Part shown: piece by piece, positions 10,701-19,200 of the stretch
How the letters are laid out: each line of letters begins with the position of its first letter
Position numbering within the stretch: the stretch's first letter is position 1
Virus record (IMG/VR): IMGVR_UViG_3300002142_000016
Coordinates: 1 to 23,408 of that record
Reading direction: 5' to 3' (one strand)
Length of the DNA: 23,408 bases
Source of the DNA: a virus
Translations under genes and position numbers: made by a program
The notes under the pieces: model-generated
The model's input: the letters and a program-made list of their open reading frames with translations, nothing else
The model's database searches: none
What the model was told of the DNA's origin: nothing

Positions 10701-13700
10701 TAACGTAAGTTAGCAAAGGCAATTGCTTGACCATTGGTACTGGTTACACTGAATCTATTTTCTAAACGTTCAATGCTTAAATTTCTAGCATCAAATGGCA
10801 AGCGGTTTTGATCCAGCATTATATTTTCTATATTCTGCATCATAACATTGTCAATCACTGCACCGGGCTTTTCGGCAATCAATTGAATTGCCGCTGGGTT
10901 TAAATTAATTAAACTGTTTACACCCCAGCCTTGATTTGCCCAGTATAAAAATTCTCTGGCCATTTGTTGCCAATCAAGTGGATAACCGTTTTCGCGATCT
11001 TCTCCAAATATTAATCCTTGGCTGGTTAAGTATTGACCATAACTTAATAAGAAGTCAACCATAGATGATTGGTTTGTGAATACAAATCCGTACGGTACTT
11101 GTACAACATTAGTTGTGTATTGTTTTGGTACACGAACAGTACTGCCGCCAGATGCAACTGTTTGTAATTGTCCATTGGCACGACTTGCTAAAATATTAAA
11201 ATATGGATCGGTGGTTCCGTATCCAAGTACAGCATATCCTGTTGCAACTGCTTGTACAATAACAGCACTATAGACTACCGAGCTAAATGGTACGTTCTTG
11301 TACAGCAATAAATTATAACTTTCGTCTGGCAATAGCAAACTTGAGTTTTGGCTGTTAGGGCTCGAACGCTCTGTGTATACTTTGAGATATTGCTTATCTG
11401 TGAAGCTGGCTGTTCTCCAGCATAGACGAACATCAAGACTTGCCAACGCATCTTCTAATGCATCGGTTGAATTAATACCTAACTGTTGGTTGTAATCAAC
11501 AATCCAGTTTATATAACTTGCTTTACTAACAGGAGTAATAGTCTTATTAATAGTATTAACATGCCCGCCATACACTTGTACACCATTGGCATCTAATCTA
11601 TAACGTCCGTTGTACAAATATTGCTCAAGGTCAGTATCGTATTTGTAAAGGTCGCGGTCAGCAAACAAGCTAAAGAATTCTGCAGGGCGTGTCAGTGCTA
11701 ATAAACGCATAACAGCAAATGGATAGCTACTGCTTGTCCACCATGCGGCTTCGGCCGGACCGCCATCGCCAACTACCCAACTCTTACGGAAAGCATTAGG
11801 ATCATATGATCCAACTACACTTTGTAATGGTGATAGCAATGCTCCCTCTGAACCAGATGGAATAAAATATGTTGACAAGTTTGGACGCTTGTATTTTTCA
11901 ATTACATAAGGTGCTATTGGATCAGCAACATAACCTGCTTGAATGTCATCCCACAATATCAAGTTATCACTTGTATAAGGAATAGGGCCGTAACGACCAG
12001 TCCACCATATAGGACGTTGACTGAAGCCAAGCATTTCCCACGGTGTTGTAGCAGGACTTAATGTATCATAAAAGTCTCTATAAATTCCACGCCATGCTCC
12101 AAGCAATGGCTCATTCTTTTGTTTGTCGCCTGCTTGGCTGTAGTTGTATGTAAACTCGTTGGTATTAATGTATTGTTGAGTTTTGTAATCAATTTTGTTT
12201 TGGCCAACCCATGTTAAGAAACTTTCACCAAGTATAGTTGTAATTTCTGCGGCAGTATAGTCTGTTGTACGGAAGTAACCGGGTATTACATCATCTTCAA
12301 CAAGCGGAACCGGGTTGCCTTGCGTTTTTAAGTTGTTAAAAATTCTACGTTCAAATTCTAACAATATATCATCACGCAAGTCGCCAAATGCGGTAGTAAT
12401 ACTACCGTCATGACCACGGATAACCATTGTAGGATTAACATAGTTTGTATCCAAGAACATTTCTGGTTTATAAGCTCCGTACAATCCTAACTTAGTAGGA
12501 GTATTAGGAACAAAACTTCCGGTAGTTGTAGTATATTCGCGGATAGTAACTTGATCACCAGTTACTAATGTTGTTGTAACATTAATACGTGGACCATCTG
12601 TTGCCACTGTATAATCATAATTCAATGTTAGCAAATTGCCATTAAGATAAACTAACAAACCTAAGAAGTTAGCAGAAGTAAATGTATATGTTTGGACAGT
12701 ATCAAATACTCCAGTGGAAATTGGAGTTACTGTATGAACAACTTCAGTATAGACACTACCACTTGGTATCATGTCACTATAGAAGAAACTGTTTATGTTA
12801 GATTTACCTAGTCCAAGATCAGTGATTATTGAATCAAGAATTTGACTTGTTGTAAATGTACCCCACTCACTTTTAATAGAATTTTCTAACATTCTATTTT
12901 TAAATTTATTATATTCTCTATCGTTAAACTCTAGTGACTTAAATATATTATATTCTGGCTCTCGCATAAAGAAACCAGCCAATGTCACAGGAGCACTTTG
13001 TTGTAATATTGTTGTTCCGTAACGACTAATGTTGCCCAAGTCTCTAGTATTATTAGAGCCGTTAATATGTCCAGAGAAGTTAATAAGATTCTCTGCAATA
13101 CTTTCGTAATGTGTTCTTACTGTGCCTAATGTAAAAGAAGGACTGTTGGCATTAAACGGATTATTTTCTAAGTTAACAGGAACTTCGTAGAATCCTGTAG
13201 CACTAATTTGATCACTTAATACTTGAACTTCAATTACTGACCCGGGAACATAAATTTTGTTGAGAGCAATTAAAGTTGTATTTGTATTTCTAGTAACTGT
13301 GTACTCTTCTGGCAATACAAATTCATTGGCCACATAAAGTAAAATAGCAGGAACTACAGTATTAATAGGAACGTTAATATCTAATTGTAATGTTGTTCCA
13401 TCATATGTGAATTGGAACTGTTGGCGAATTTGACTTGGTGTGGCAGCAACTTCCCATCCAATTTTGCGTGAGTATAAAACACGATTGGCGTATTGATATA
13501 CAAAGCCATCACTAACATTGCCGACAACACCGGACGTACCAGTTACATAATTAAATGTATCAGTATATAAATTGTTATTAAAAACAATATCGCCAATGTT
13601 GCTGAGACTTAAATATTTTATCGGAAATCCTAATACAGGATCTGCTGTTCCTGTCCCGGTTGCATAGCTGAATAGTTTACTACCAATGAATGTAGAACTA

Positions 13701-16222
13701 GGATATGTTGTTTGACTATTAAAACTTATACCATTAGAATCAAACACATCAAATAATGGTGCTTGATTAGTAGATGTTTTTTCTTGTGCTAATATCCAGT
13801 TAACGCCATCAAAGTAATAACTTAGACCTTGCTGTGTTAGTCCATTTAACGCAACTACTGTTTGATTAACAAGAACCGTAGCATCATTTGCTGGAACTAA
13901 ATTTATAATAGGTTGATTAATTAATGGATTAACAGTATCTGGTTCAATAAATGTTACTTCGTATATTTTATTGCGGACTTGTGCGTCTGAATCATTGGCA
14001 AAAATTACACGACTGCCGGTAATAAAGGTATAGCCATCTGTACTGTAACCAATTGACCCGTTTATATTACTAAATGCGTCAGTTGCAGTAAAGTCAATAA
14101 TATTAACTGGTTGTTTACCTTCGGTTCCAAATCCAAATAATTGTGTGCCGGCATTAAATTCTATCACCGGGCGTTTGGCTCTAAAGTTATTGTTTAAAAC
14201 TGCTATAGTATTATTATAATCAGCACTGGTATTAATAACGTCAATGTGGAACCAACGGTTAGATCTTGACCATGCATTTAAATCTGGACTAGCACGATTA
14301 ATTGTTAGATAGTCGGGAATTAAAGGAGCATTATTGGTAGAATCATAGTTGCCAACATCATATCCAATACTATCAAAAGGAATACTAGCACTTTGTGTAT
14401 ATGTTTCAGGAGTAACAAAATCAGCAACTGGCAATAATTTAATTGCAGTACCTACACCTTCAACATAGTATTCTTGATTTTCGTAATTAGTAGGAAATGT
14501 TGTTCCTCGGAATTGGACTTTAAGACCGTTTGTAAGTAATACTCCGTTTGGACTGGTGTATGTTTGTTGACCAATAATATCTTCAATAAAAATTGTACTG
14601 GCTTGATCTTGGTCAATTAATCGTATCTGTCCAAATATTTCTGGATCAGTTCCGTCTTGATAAAATAACACATCTTTGATTGCTGTTAACAAAGGAATCT
14701 GTTCAAATATTCCATCGGCATTTTTATACCATTCTGTACTTGAATATTGTGTTCCAAATAATATATTAAATTTGTCCAAATTTTCAACAGGCAATATGCT
14801 ATTCAATCTAATATATTGTTGTCCGCCTGTTGTAGTAACATATTCAATTTTCCATACGCTATAACGTTGCGCTTGAGTTAATGGTGTTGCTTGCGAAAAT
14901 GATGTACTATCAAAACTACCAGCTCCGGCTACCCCACCACCTGTATTAATTAATGGATCAAATTGTGTAGAAACTTCCCAGCCGCCTTGGTCGGGGTCGG
15001 CATTATTAATAAATGCAACAGTACGCCCATTTAAATTAGTAATCCCATCAATACCACTTGGATTTAGTGAGAAGAACTCTGTTAAAAATTGATTATTAAT
15101 TTGTTCAAATTTTAAATTAGTTATTAAATCAACTGATCCAATACTAGGAAGTGAATAATAAAAACTCTGTGCGGTTGATTGTGGCACACTAAATGTAACT
15201 GATCCAAGATCCTCACCATTGTTAATTACACCCAATACATCTCTACTACTAATGTTTGGTGCCCAAGGTAATGTCCCAGAAACACCAGGTTCCATTTGAA
15301 TCCAAAAGCCAGGTCCAGTGCCCGGTGTTCCATCTACAATTGTAAATGTTCCTTGCATGTTGAATTGTGTTTCACTGGTATAATATAAATTATCCGGTGC
15401 GTCTTGCGGAACTGTAAATGTAATATTGCCAGTCTGTGAACCATTGCGACTTACACCTGTATTGTATTGGTCGCCTGTGCCTTGACTAGGAGCAGTTTTA
15501 ATCCAAAAAGGAGATGTTACATCAAGATTTAAATTAAAGACGTAAGTGTTACCACGAATTAATGTTAGTGCTGGGTTTGGAACATAATCAATTACATAAG
15601 CAGATATACCAGTTGTTGTAACACGAAAGTTTACTGATTCTTTTTCGTTTTGCGCTACATTAAATGTATAGTTGCCGCCGCGAACAAGAGTAATTGCAGG
15701 ATTACTTGTGGTATAATTAGAAAAGTTATATACCCCATTTTCTCTTGTGACAGTATAATCCGCCATCAATGGTACAGCAGTAGCACCAACATCAACCGAT
15801 AACGGTCCTGCTGGTAACCAATAATATTGGCTAAAGTTTACAAACTTATCAAAGTCAACTTGTGGATTCCATGCATAGTATTCACTAGTGTAAAGTCTAT
15901 CGCTGTCATTAGTAAAAGCACCTTGGGTTGCTAAAGCATCACCGATGCCCGGATATGTAATAGCGTCTTCAACGGTATCACTATCGGTCTTTAAGATAAC
16001 AACACCGGGTTCTAATTGGTAGTTGGTGCGAGCGGTTGTAGGTTCAACTACATATCGGTTGTCGGCATTAACGCCTGGGCCAACACGACGTCCAACAAAT
16101 CCTTGTGTCTTTTTAAACTGCGGTTCTTGAACCAGCTGATCCAATGTTGCAGCCAAGAACTGTTTATTTGTAGATGTTTGGAATATCTCGGGTAAGAAAT
16201 CTACCGTTCTCACTTTTGCCAT
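1793..16222 (-). CDS. Giant multi-domain baseplate/tail structural protein, 4809 aa (position of T4 gp7/gp8)
   Basis: This is one uninterrupted frame of 4809 codons (about 525 kDa), starting at a TAATG junction with the gp6-like gene; GGAG lies 7 bases before the ATG. The N-terminus (RTVDFLPEIFQT, then NKQFLAATLDQLVQEP and GRRVGPGVN) is a conserved opening that I know from proteins after gp6 in marine T4-like phages. Approximate module order: cupredoxin-like repeats 170-360; T7-fibre-like beta modules near 941-1004 and 1176-1230; a conserved WWTSSSYPFAVMRLLAL region near 1480-1510; a carbohydrate-binding-like module 1898-1943; seven FG-GAP repeats 2305-3180; a helical region with EYVMSEFAAPDWLIKT and VKPYHTQIREF near 3700-3800; GxGY repeats 3868-3935; a second carbohydrate-binding-like module 3958-4005; and a run of beta modules 4165-4782. 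No enzyme motif or membrane helix was seen. It probably forms the peripheral wedge and host-contact part of the baseplate. That role is inferred from position and domains. Confidence 0.85.
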   Translation of the reverse strand: MAKVRTVDFLPEIFQTSTNKQFLAATLDQLVQEPQFKKTQGFVGRRVGPGVNADNRYVVEPTTARTNYQLEPGVVILKTDSDTVEDAITYPGIGDALATQGAFTNDSDRLYTSEYYAWNPQVDFDKFVNFSQYYWLPAGPLSVDVGATAVPLMADYTVTRENGVYNFSNYTTSNPAITLVRGGNYTFNVAQNEKESVNFRVTTTGISAYVIDYVPNPALTLIRGNTYVFNLNLDVTSPFWIKTAPSQGTGDQYNTGVSRNGSQTGNITFTVPQDAPDNLYYTSETQFNMQGTFTIVDGTPGTGPGFWIQMEPGVSGTLPWAPNISSRDVLGVINNGEDLGSVTFSVPQSTAQSFYYSLPSIGSVDLITNLKFEQINNQFLTEFFSLNPSGIDGITNLNGRTVAFINNADPDQGGWEVSTQFDPLINTGGGVAGAGSFDSTSFSQATPLTQAQRYSVWKIEYVTTTGGQQYIRLNSILPVENLDKFNILFGTQYSSTEWYKNADGIFEQIPLLTAIKDVLFYQDGTDPEIFGQIRLIDQDQASTIFIEDIIGQQTYTSPNGVLLTNGLKVQFRGTTFPTNYENQEYYVEGVGTAIKLLPVADFVTPETYTQSASIPFDSIGYDVGNYDSTNNAPLIPDYLTINRASPDLNAWSRSNRWFHIDVINTSADYNNTIAVLNNNFRAKRPVIEFNAGTQLFGFGTEGKQPVNIIDFTATDAFSNINGSIGYSTDGYTFITGSRVIFANDSDAQVRNKIYEVTFIEPDTVNPLINQPIINLVPANDATVLVNQTVVALNGLTQQGLSYYFDGVNWILAQEKTSTNQAPLFDVFDSNGISFNSQTTYPSSTFIGSKLFSYATGTGTADPVLGFPIKYLSLSNIGDIVFNNNLYTDTFNYVTGTSGVVGNVSDGFVYQYANRVLYSRKIGWEVAATPSQIRQQFQFTYDGTTLQLDINVPINTVVPAILLYVANEFVLPEEYTVTRNTNTTLIALNKIYVPGSVIEVQVLSDQISATGFYEVPVNLENNPFNANSPSFTLGTVRTHYESIAENLINFSGHINGSNNTRDLGNISRYGTTILQQSAPVTLAGFFMREPEYNIFKSLEFNDREYNKFKNRMLENSIKSEWGTFTTSQILDSIITDLGLGKSNINSFFYSDMIPSGSVYTEVVHTVTPISTGVFDTVQTYTFTSANFLGLLVYLNGNLLTLNYDYTVATDGPRINVTTTLVTGDQVTIREYTTTTGSFVPNTPTKLGLYGAYKPEMFLDTNYVNPTMVIRGHDGSITTAFGDLRDDILLEFERRIFNNLKTQGNPVPLVEDDVIPGYFRTTDYTAAEITTILGESFLTWVGQNKIDYKTQQYINTNEFTYNYSQAGDKQKNEPLLGAWRGIYRDFYDTLSPATTPWEMLGFSQRPIWWTGRYGPIPYTSDNLILWDDIQAGYVADPIAPYVIEKYKRPNLSTYFIPSGSEGALLSPLQSVVGSYDPNAFRKSWVVGDGGPAEAAWWTSSSYPFAVMRLLALTRPAEFFSLFADRDLYKYDTDLEQYLYNGRYRLDANGVQVYGGHVNTINKTITPVSKASYINWIVDYNQQLGINSTDALEDALASLDVRLCWRTASFTDKQYLKVYTERSSPNSQNSSLLLPDESYNLLLYKNVPFSSVVYSAVIVQAVATGYAVLGYGTTDPYFNILASRANGQLQTVASGGSTVRVPKQYTTNVVQVPYGFVFTNQSSMVDFLLSYGQYLTSQGLIFGEDRENGYPLDWQQMAREFLYWANQGWGVNSLINLNPAAIQLIAEKPGAVIDNVMMQNIENIMLDQNRLPFDARNLSIERLENRFSVTSTNGQAIAFANLRYTSYENLVILDNVSIFNDLIYNPTTAARQNRINVVAMTTTEWDGTLNAQGFVLNQDNVQSWIPNRKYAKGEIVNYKNNYWSAQYIIQPKREFAYSDWIKSDYTKIQKGLLPNIANKADQLANSYNTQTANLERDNDLLSYGLIGFQPRDYMVALNLDDTSQVNLYKQFIGTKGTILSAEIFTGANLGKEIADYQIYENWAILRGTYGANANRSYFELQLNEALLQSDPATIQVIDVGETSVANQTILLNDVWRESYKLTSPNILPTTTSTITDTALPSAGYVNINDVDITVFSLNDPSAIAADLDNVGDGTRIWVAKTNSYDWNVYRATQTPGKITRVSDNLDGTSLVTFSAIHNRTRGDILIVRFFNAGFDGIYRVLTTPTPTTLTVAYTFTGKQTVATGSGLAFYLDTMRVSQASDIGSLSYANDLVPGALAWVDNNGSGLWEVLEKQDVFTDNYSLTQHLPIENTGYGTSVAQAYNNIAALVGAPTYYNDATSTYTGVVYPYLRGDNLLYLEDNSLFLTALDTLGFGNDIAFGNQTWAVAGASLSYSGVGYASVINRDGLANSFTQPQLLVAPDYGSSAGSFGTSVAISKDERIIYIGAPDENAVYAYGRVDTTYQSITYIADGVNQQYQYADNIIIDYTQPDQLVVVINNTAQTEGIDYVLSNTAVLFTDAPDSGLTIVIARRESAQLDHQVYYGVTQDSTSGSGSQATFTVDRTRGLYTVSLTAPGLGYSVSDTLTINAATIGGGSSPTNDLVISVDSVTVGGIVTFTPVGSGVDNDTNFDLAEYLYTATDIDSFTLTVDGIVQRPWIDYTFAGTTVTFEAGSNPDPDAIIMAAAKTYFKYIDKIDGPAGSENFGHSVASATDGRQVVIGAPTTTVSALESGSTYVYDRSVLRYQVGIDETATTTFALPTGWKPPVAVLINNVFLTNADQFIGGGFNIVANDVILTSAVTLVVGDVIEIESNIFNQIQQIITTSDWDSLNQTANNAPIYEAQFGWDVDLCPQNCSVYTGAPQNTNNDSGAVQRNVNQARVYGIISSPVANPTLTGGDTIRVNNYEVTVPAGPDNTVAGLATAINASNNGIGIPNVTAVVSDDLYFTADGLTKTYDIGVTYSQYDSYTPVIYVNTTLQTLNVTYTYNNTTGIVTFVSAPADETIIRVVSGILTISVINSAAALPGTKLNVLPGLTGTAFADIGFVNYSYTQTITSPNPSQFARFGSSLTIDSTGLTLVIGAPRGNMYKPVTFDNDTTYFDDRSTIFSTTIVQSGVAYTFDYLPSASDTVTDPGQFVFGQQLYNDTTNELDNYGTGLSYITGKLLVGAPGNDLEDSQFANFGQVVVFDNPTRINAWAVKHQQTPVVDVALLNSVYMYDKLESQITSYLDFFNPLQGKILGVARENIDYIGAVDPANYNNGPVHNVGNPWSGARVGQIWWDTNSVRFIDPNQDDIVYASRRWGQTFPGSRIDIYQWVESGVTPANYTGPGTPLSFLSYTTRAELNSENVFATRYYFWVRNISTVNTVAGKKLSTTAIANYIEYPRSSGIAYLAPLDASTVAIYNVLDLVSAQDTILHIEYDRLVNNDNVHQEYELIADGREDSFLSDNLYLKLQDSFSGINITGANVPDAGLSPAMRYGVEFRPRQSMFVDRFSALQNYLGRANTVLAQYPISETKSFTLLNSREPEPSVSSGAWNKRVETLTELSYQNLLIVPYGYKYLVASDSTNSGFWTIYEVIAGSLIGSKDLALIRVQNYDTRRYWSYIDWYLPGYNKTVNPVATVSNYSGLASVTLNIAPIGASVKVTNILGTGKFEIYQRTDLGWDRVGLEDGTIEFSESLWNYTAGNFGFDVEVFDAQYFDQEPVIETRKIIQAINEQLFVDELLIERNRALILVFEYVMSEFAAPDWLIKTSLIDVDHKIRNLLPYQFYNQDNQDFVLNYIQEVKPYHTQIREFNLSYNGNDAYPGLMTDFDLPAYWDTTLTVPQFISPVLLPYTQSTAVSNTNFNADTESNSTLWAQTPWDEWYNNYTLSIQGVVITNGGVGYTTAPVITVTGDCVEQAEMTAIINGAGLVTSITIDNYGSGYTTTAIITFTGGNGTGAAAAVTMGNDLVRQLTTRMKYDRYEYSSDIVEWEAGVNYDNGTQVRHLNRVWEANADDSTGIQSDTFDPDQWTIVNPGLLSGVDRTMGFYTPTANEPGLSLPLLIDGVEYPGVQMFGVGYDQYPGFDLSPFDTTPFDNLTYGPEGRPTYDQTILDAIYESPYNDPYLGTLATSINPEGGAYIDTYSSYAPEELVPGSEFDTLDLRVYTTPGADWARDGHGFRIELTKYTASSIPETFSFAGVEPVPATLLVENQTTGLLLHIGTDYTADWANSTVTIINGADIGDVIVISLFQIGGGNQLLKRPYNGEEVGNSLVVPVEYSLITEFVIFVNGNLITNYTYAQDGVNTLLTFSNTYTAVDYLMIAAIGPTTIDDTLVDYSWSVPVTQYITGVTDQYLYTLTNSMIYTNPDNVYVTIEGRRARTAAGAQYLADGTSEYLLPQRLGFSQEIIADNEVRVYINDIPQTLNIDYIVEPYDAETPRAVIFAITPSNGEKILICVTTNAQAVVTGNQIFFNQYGGFVPADGEIISVTSWNDTRQQDVLTQVYVGPTGGTRTNTEPFDSLNFDAGNVTGDPGSFDYSATQAVSLNNLFIDHLNTDPDRLFVTLNGGLIFNNVDFTVLNNEIILAGGYTLSPTDVVMITQFTASIAPEAMAFRIFQDMRGVQATYRITSATTTYLTQALSATDDTIYVYNAAALNQPNLSSNVWGLLTINGERIMYRNRNLNTNTISGLRRGTAGTGAADHAVGTDVYNISRGNLLFSNYQNYIVSNTTNPLVSGVNLGDGVTTSFVATLIDVSAADSTVDIEAVEVYVGGTLQLGGYTITNENPVTVLFDTAPADGSEVTILVRRGVTWYALGVGTPSNGVALQDTDTEAARFLRGE
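1880..3735 (-). repeat. C-terminal run of T7-fibre-like beta modules in the giant protein
   Basis: Residues of about 4165-4782 hold five diverged copies of a 55-70 residue module. The pattern is a hydrophobic strand, then V-x-V-NG (or similar), a short turn ending in D-Y/F-x-V, then a strand with F, a P-x-D/G-x turn, and a final V-x-I strand. Approximate copies: 4165-4223 (HIGTDYTADW), 4243-4295 (EFVIFVNGNLITNYTY), 4363-4428 (VRVYINDIPQTLNIDYIV), 4513-4571 (LFVTLNGGLIFNNVDFTV) and 4708-4782 (VEVYVGGTLQLGGYTI, then FDTAPADGSEVTILVRRG). The last copy resembles the repeat type near the N-terminus of podovirus T7-like fibres. Between copies four and five lies a phage tail motif with INGERIMYRNR and SGLRRGTAGTG (about 4645-4685). 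Confidence 0.6.
4210..4350 (-). other. Second carbohydrate-binding-like module in the giant protein
   Basis: Residues of about 3958-4005 have the spacing of short CBM5/12-type modules: W, then Y-x-x-G-T-x-V, then R-V-W-E-A, then D-x-W at the end. Visible pieces are VEWEAGVNYDNGTQVRHL and NRVWEAN, ending FDPDQW. It lies next to two GxGY repeats (VTNGG-type, about 3868-3935). Sugar binding is not shown; the fold may be used only as a structural strap. Confidence 0.45.
6690..9300 (-). repeat. Seven FG-GAP repeats: predicted seven-bladed beta-propeller
   Basis: Seven blades are visible at about residues 2308-2327 (GYGTSVAQAYNNIAALVGAP), 2368-2387 (GFGNDIAFGNQTWAVAGA), 2421-2449 (SFGTSVAISKDERIIYIGAP), 2696-2718 (NFGHSV to VVIGAP), 2835-2855 (QFGWDV to VYTGAP), 3055-3075 (RFGSSL to LVIGAP) and 3143-3160 (NYGTGLSYITGKLLVGAP). 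Most end with a V-x-V/Y-x-aromatic strand. FG-GAP repeats build the seven-bladed head of integrin alpha chains, and the count of seven fits one closed propeller. Gaps 3-4, 4-5 and 5-6 contain extra beta modules. Confidence 0.7.
10395..10530 (-). other. First carbohydrate-binding-like module in the giant protein
   Basis: Residues of about 1898-1943 read W-x-x-x-x-x-Y-x-x-G-E-I-V-x-Y, then N-N-Y-W-S-A, and close with S-D-W (pieces: QSWIPNRKYAKGEIVNYK, NNYWSAQYI, YSDWIK). This is the aromatic spacing of CBM5/12 or chitin-binding-like modules. It is similar in plan to the module near residue 3958 of the same protein. The assignment comes from the pattern alone. Confidence 0.45.
15150..15710 (-). 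repeat. Cupredoxin-like repeats near the N-terminus of the giant protein
   Basis: Residues of about 174-360 contain repeated units. Unit one opens NPAITLVRGGNYTFNV (about 174) and unit two opens NPALTLIRGNTYVFNL (about 215). Unit two continues PFWIKT, GVSRNGSQTGNITFTVPQ, then APDNLYYTSETQFNMQG. A third partial unit has GFWIQM (about 305), GVINNGEDLGSVTFSVPQ and FYYSLP (about 328-358). The plan is that of the cupredoxin-like module common in marine phage structural proteins. In the better-known copies the segment after YY carries Cys, His and Met; only Met remains here. Confidence 0.55.
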
Positions 16223-19200
16223 TAAATTACTCCGCTGCCTGGGGCAGTTCTAAGGTTAGTACTTGTTAATGCTTCAATAACTTGAATGTCAACTACGGTA
16301 GCAGCGTTGACAAAAATCTCGTTAGGTGCTGATCTAATTTCATATAGATCACCAAAACTCTTTTGTGGGTTTAATGGCACTAATACGGCAGAACTCACGA
16401 TGTCGCCCATCTGTTGATGTAAGTATGCTGACAATTCTGAGAAGTAAAATGTATCACCAAAGTCCCAATTTTCAATTGCAAAATATGCATCTAAGTTAGC
16501 AACAACCGAACTCTTAATTTCACTAACAGAAGCAGTTGAGTTGCTGGCACGAATAACTTTAATAGTTGCTCGTAATTGTTCTGCTGCCTTGGCACCAAAC
16601 AACGGTTTAAACTTTACAGGATTCACAATCATGTTGTCAGAAATCATTTTATAATTTTGTAATCCTGCATACTCTGTACTTAGCGCATCAATTGTTGGGG
16701 GTGTTGGCACCGGTATGGTGTTAGTAGAATCTTGAATATAATTTCTATAAGCAGTATAGTAATCTTGTGTCACAACATACAAATCAATAATGTTTGACGA
16801 TCCTGGATCAATACGATTAGTCAACGCACTATTGTGACGGTATTGATAATATAAATCTTGACGTCCGATACGTGACACATATTCAGTTGTTGCCACCAAT
16901 GCTGTTGTTCCAGCTGTGGTTATACTTAAAATATAAAATAACTCATCGGTATACGCATAGAATACTTGTCCAACAAGGTACTGTGCTTTTTCTAATGTAA
17001 TATTGTTTAATGTTGCATATTGATCATTAACAATCCCGGAGTCAACTAACACATAGCGTTCAAGATTATCAAAGTCGACAATCTGTTGGAAAAATACTAA
17101 CTTAGTAGTTGAGTTTACACTTGGAGCAACTATTTCTTTAAAGAAATCTGGATCATCTGGTACGCCGTCGGCATCTCTATCTTGCCAAGATACCAATACT
17201 TGATAATCGTCAACATATCCATCTGGTTGTACTGGTTGAGCAATAATACGCATTGTAATATCGCTATCAAGTGGCAAGTTTGAATCTGGACGACTATTTG
17301 TTTTTAATACTCTTACAAAGTCGCGAATAACTGTTCCTGTGCGGCTATCATAAATTTGTTCGTCGCCATAGAAGAAGAATCTTGTTTCAAGTACACTACC
17401 AAAATAATAATTTAATGCCCTTGTTGTTACTGTGTATGATTCGCCATCTGTGACAAATTGTACAACCCAACTTGCATCTAAATTTGCACCTGATGTATCA
17501 CCTGCGTAATCTTCATTCCATGTTGCATTAACAGCAAGATTGGTAGAAGTGATTACATACCATGTGTTAGTTAAGTTGTTATAACCTAGACCAAAATTAC
17601 GATATAATTCAATTTGCGCCAACGCACTTTGTTTAACAGTTGTACCTAAGTCAGTTACAAATAATGGAATAACTTCAACACATTGTGCATTTGTAGGAAC
17701 ATAGTTATTAAGAACAACAGGACCTAACCCATTGGCAAAATTTCCTAATCCTTGATTAGTTCCGTCAAGATATACCGCAGTAGCAGAAGCCCATATAGTT
17801 AATTTTTCATCAGCCCTTGTGGGGGTGCCTAATACTAATCTATTATTGGCATCAAAGTAATAACCAGTTGGAGATCTAAATTTAATTAAACTACCAATCT
17901 GAATATATTTCATGTTATTACTGGCATATACTCCTACTGACACAGGAATACCAGCAGTATTTTTAAAATAACCAGTAGTTTCATTTGCTAATGTTGTACT
18001 TAGATTCCAACTTACTGCCAACGCAGTCAATGATGGTCTTGGATAGTTAGCATAGTAAAATTGCTTGGCAGCTTCTGTTGCCAGTATTGGTTCAACACGA
18101 TTAGAAAGTATATCACTAATGTCATTGGTGGTTAACCAGCTAAACAAAAATGTTGGTAATTCGTTTGATTCATATAACGCACCATCACTACCAAATGTGT
18201 TTGTAGAACTATACTTGCCAGTGTTATCAACTAAATCAAGATAACGACTTGTTCCAATTGAAGCACGGTTAAGTGCTTTGGATTTAATAATTGAATTGTA
18301 TTGTGTAAACGGAAAGTTATTATAATCTTCACCATTGACCATACGGTTTTGTGTATAGTAACGAGCAGGGGCACGTTGTTTAATTTCGTCAATGGTCTCA
18401 CGAGCAAGAGCATTGCTCACTGGCTCTGTTATACCACAAGTAACTGTTAATGTTTCTGTTTGTCCAGTGCGACTAATATAAGCAATGCTTAATACTACAC
18501 TTTGCATTTCTTCTGGATTAATAATATATTGCAATCCATTTGAAGCACGAACATACGCACGGAAAAATCCAACTGGAATTTCAGAAAATACGCCATCACC
18601 AAAATTCATTGTAATTTGATCATTTGATCTGCTGGTGACTGAATACAAAGGACGTAATGTTGTTTGTTGTTCAACTGCGGCAGTATAAACACTTTCAACA
18701 AAATCCCATTCACGGGCAATGTTGCCTACATTATCTAACTGGTACAACCAGCGGTCTGTGTTGTTAACACCTTCAATATTAACATTGACTGCACGGTTAG
18801 CAATACGTTCTGCTAAATTAAAATCTTGATTCTGTAGTACACCTTGTTTAAACAAGAAGAAGAATCCTGTATTAGAAGAAGCAAATCCTAACTGGTCGTT
18901 GCGAAACAACATTCCAAACTTTCCATTGGGTAATGGGCTTGGTTCGTAGACATATTCTACTCCGGCGGCTAGTCCAGCAGCAGTGGCACTAACAGCCTCA
19001 AATGGCATATTAACGCCATCAACTACAGCACTATAAGGAATTACAGGAAGGAATCCCGGAATTAAATTAACCGTGTATTCATCTGTACGAATGCCTTGAA
19101 TAGTAGTTCTGTTGCCAGGACGACCAACACGCTGAGTGTTTACTAATGTAGAATTTATAATGGCATTGAATTGCTCTTGCCAATCAAAATTTGTAGGGTC

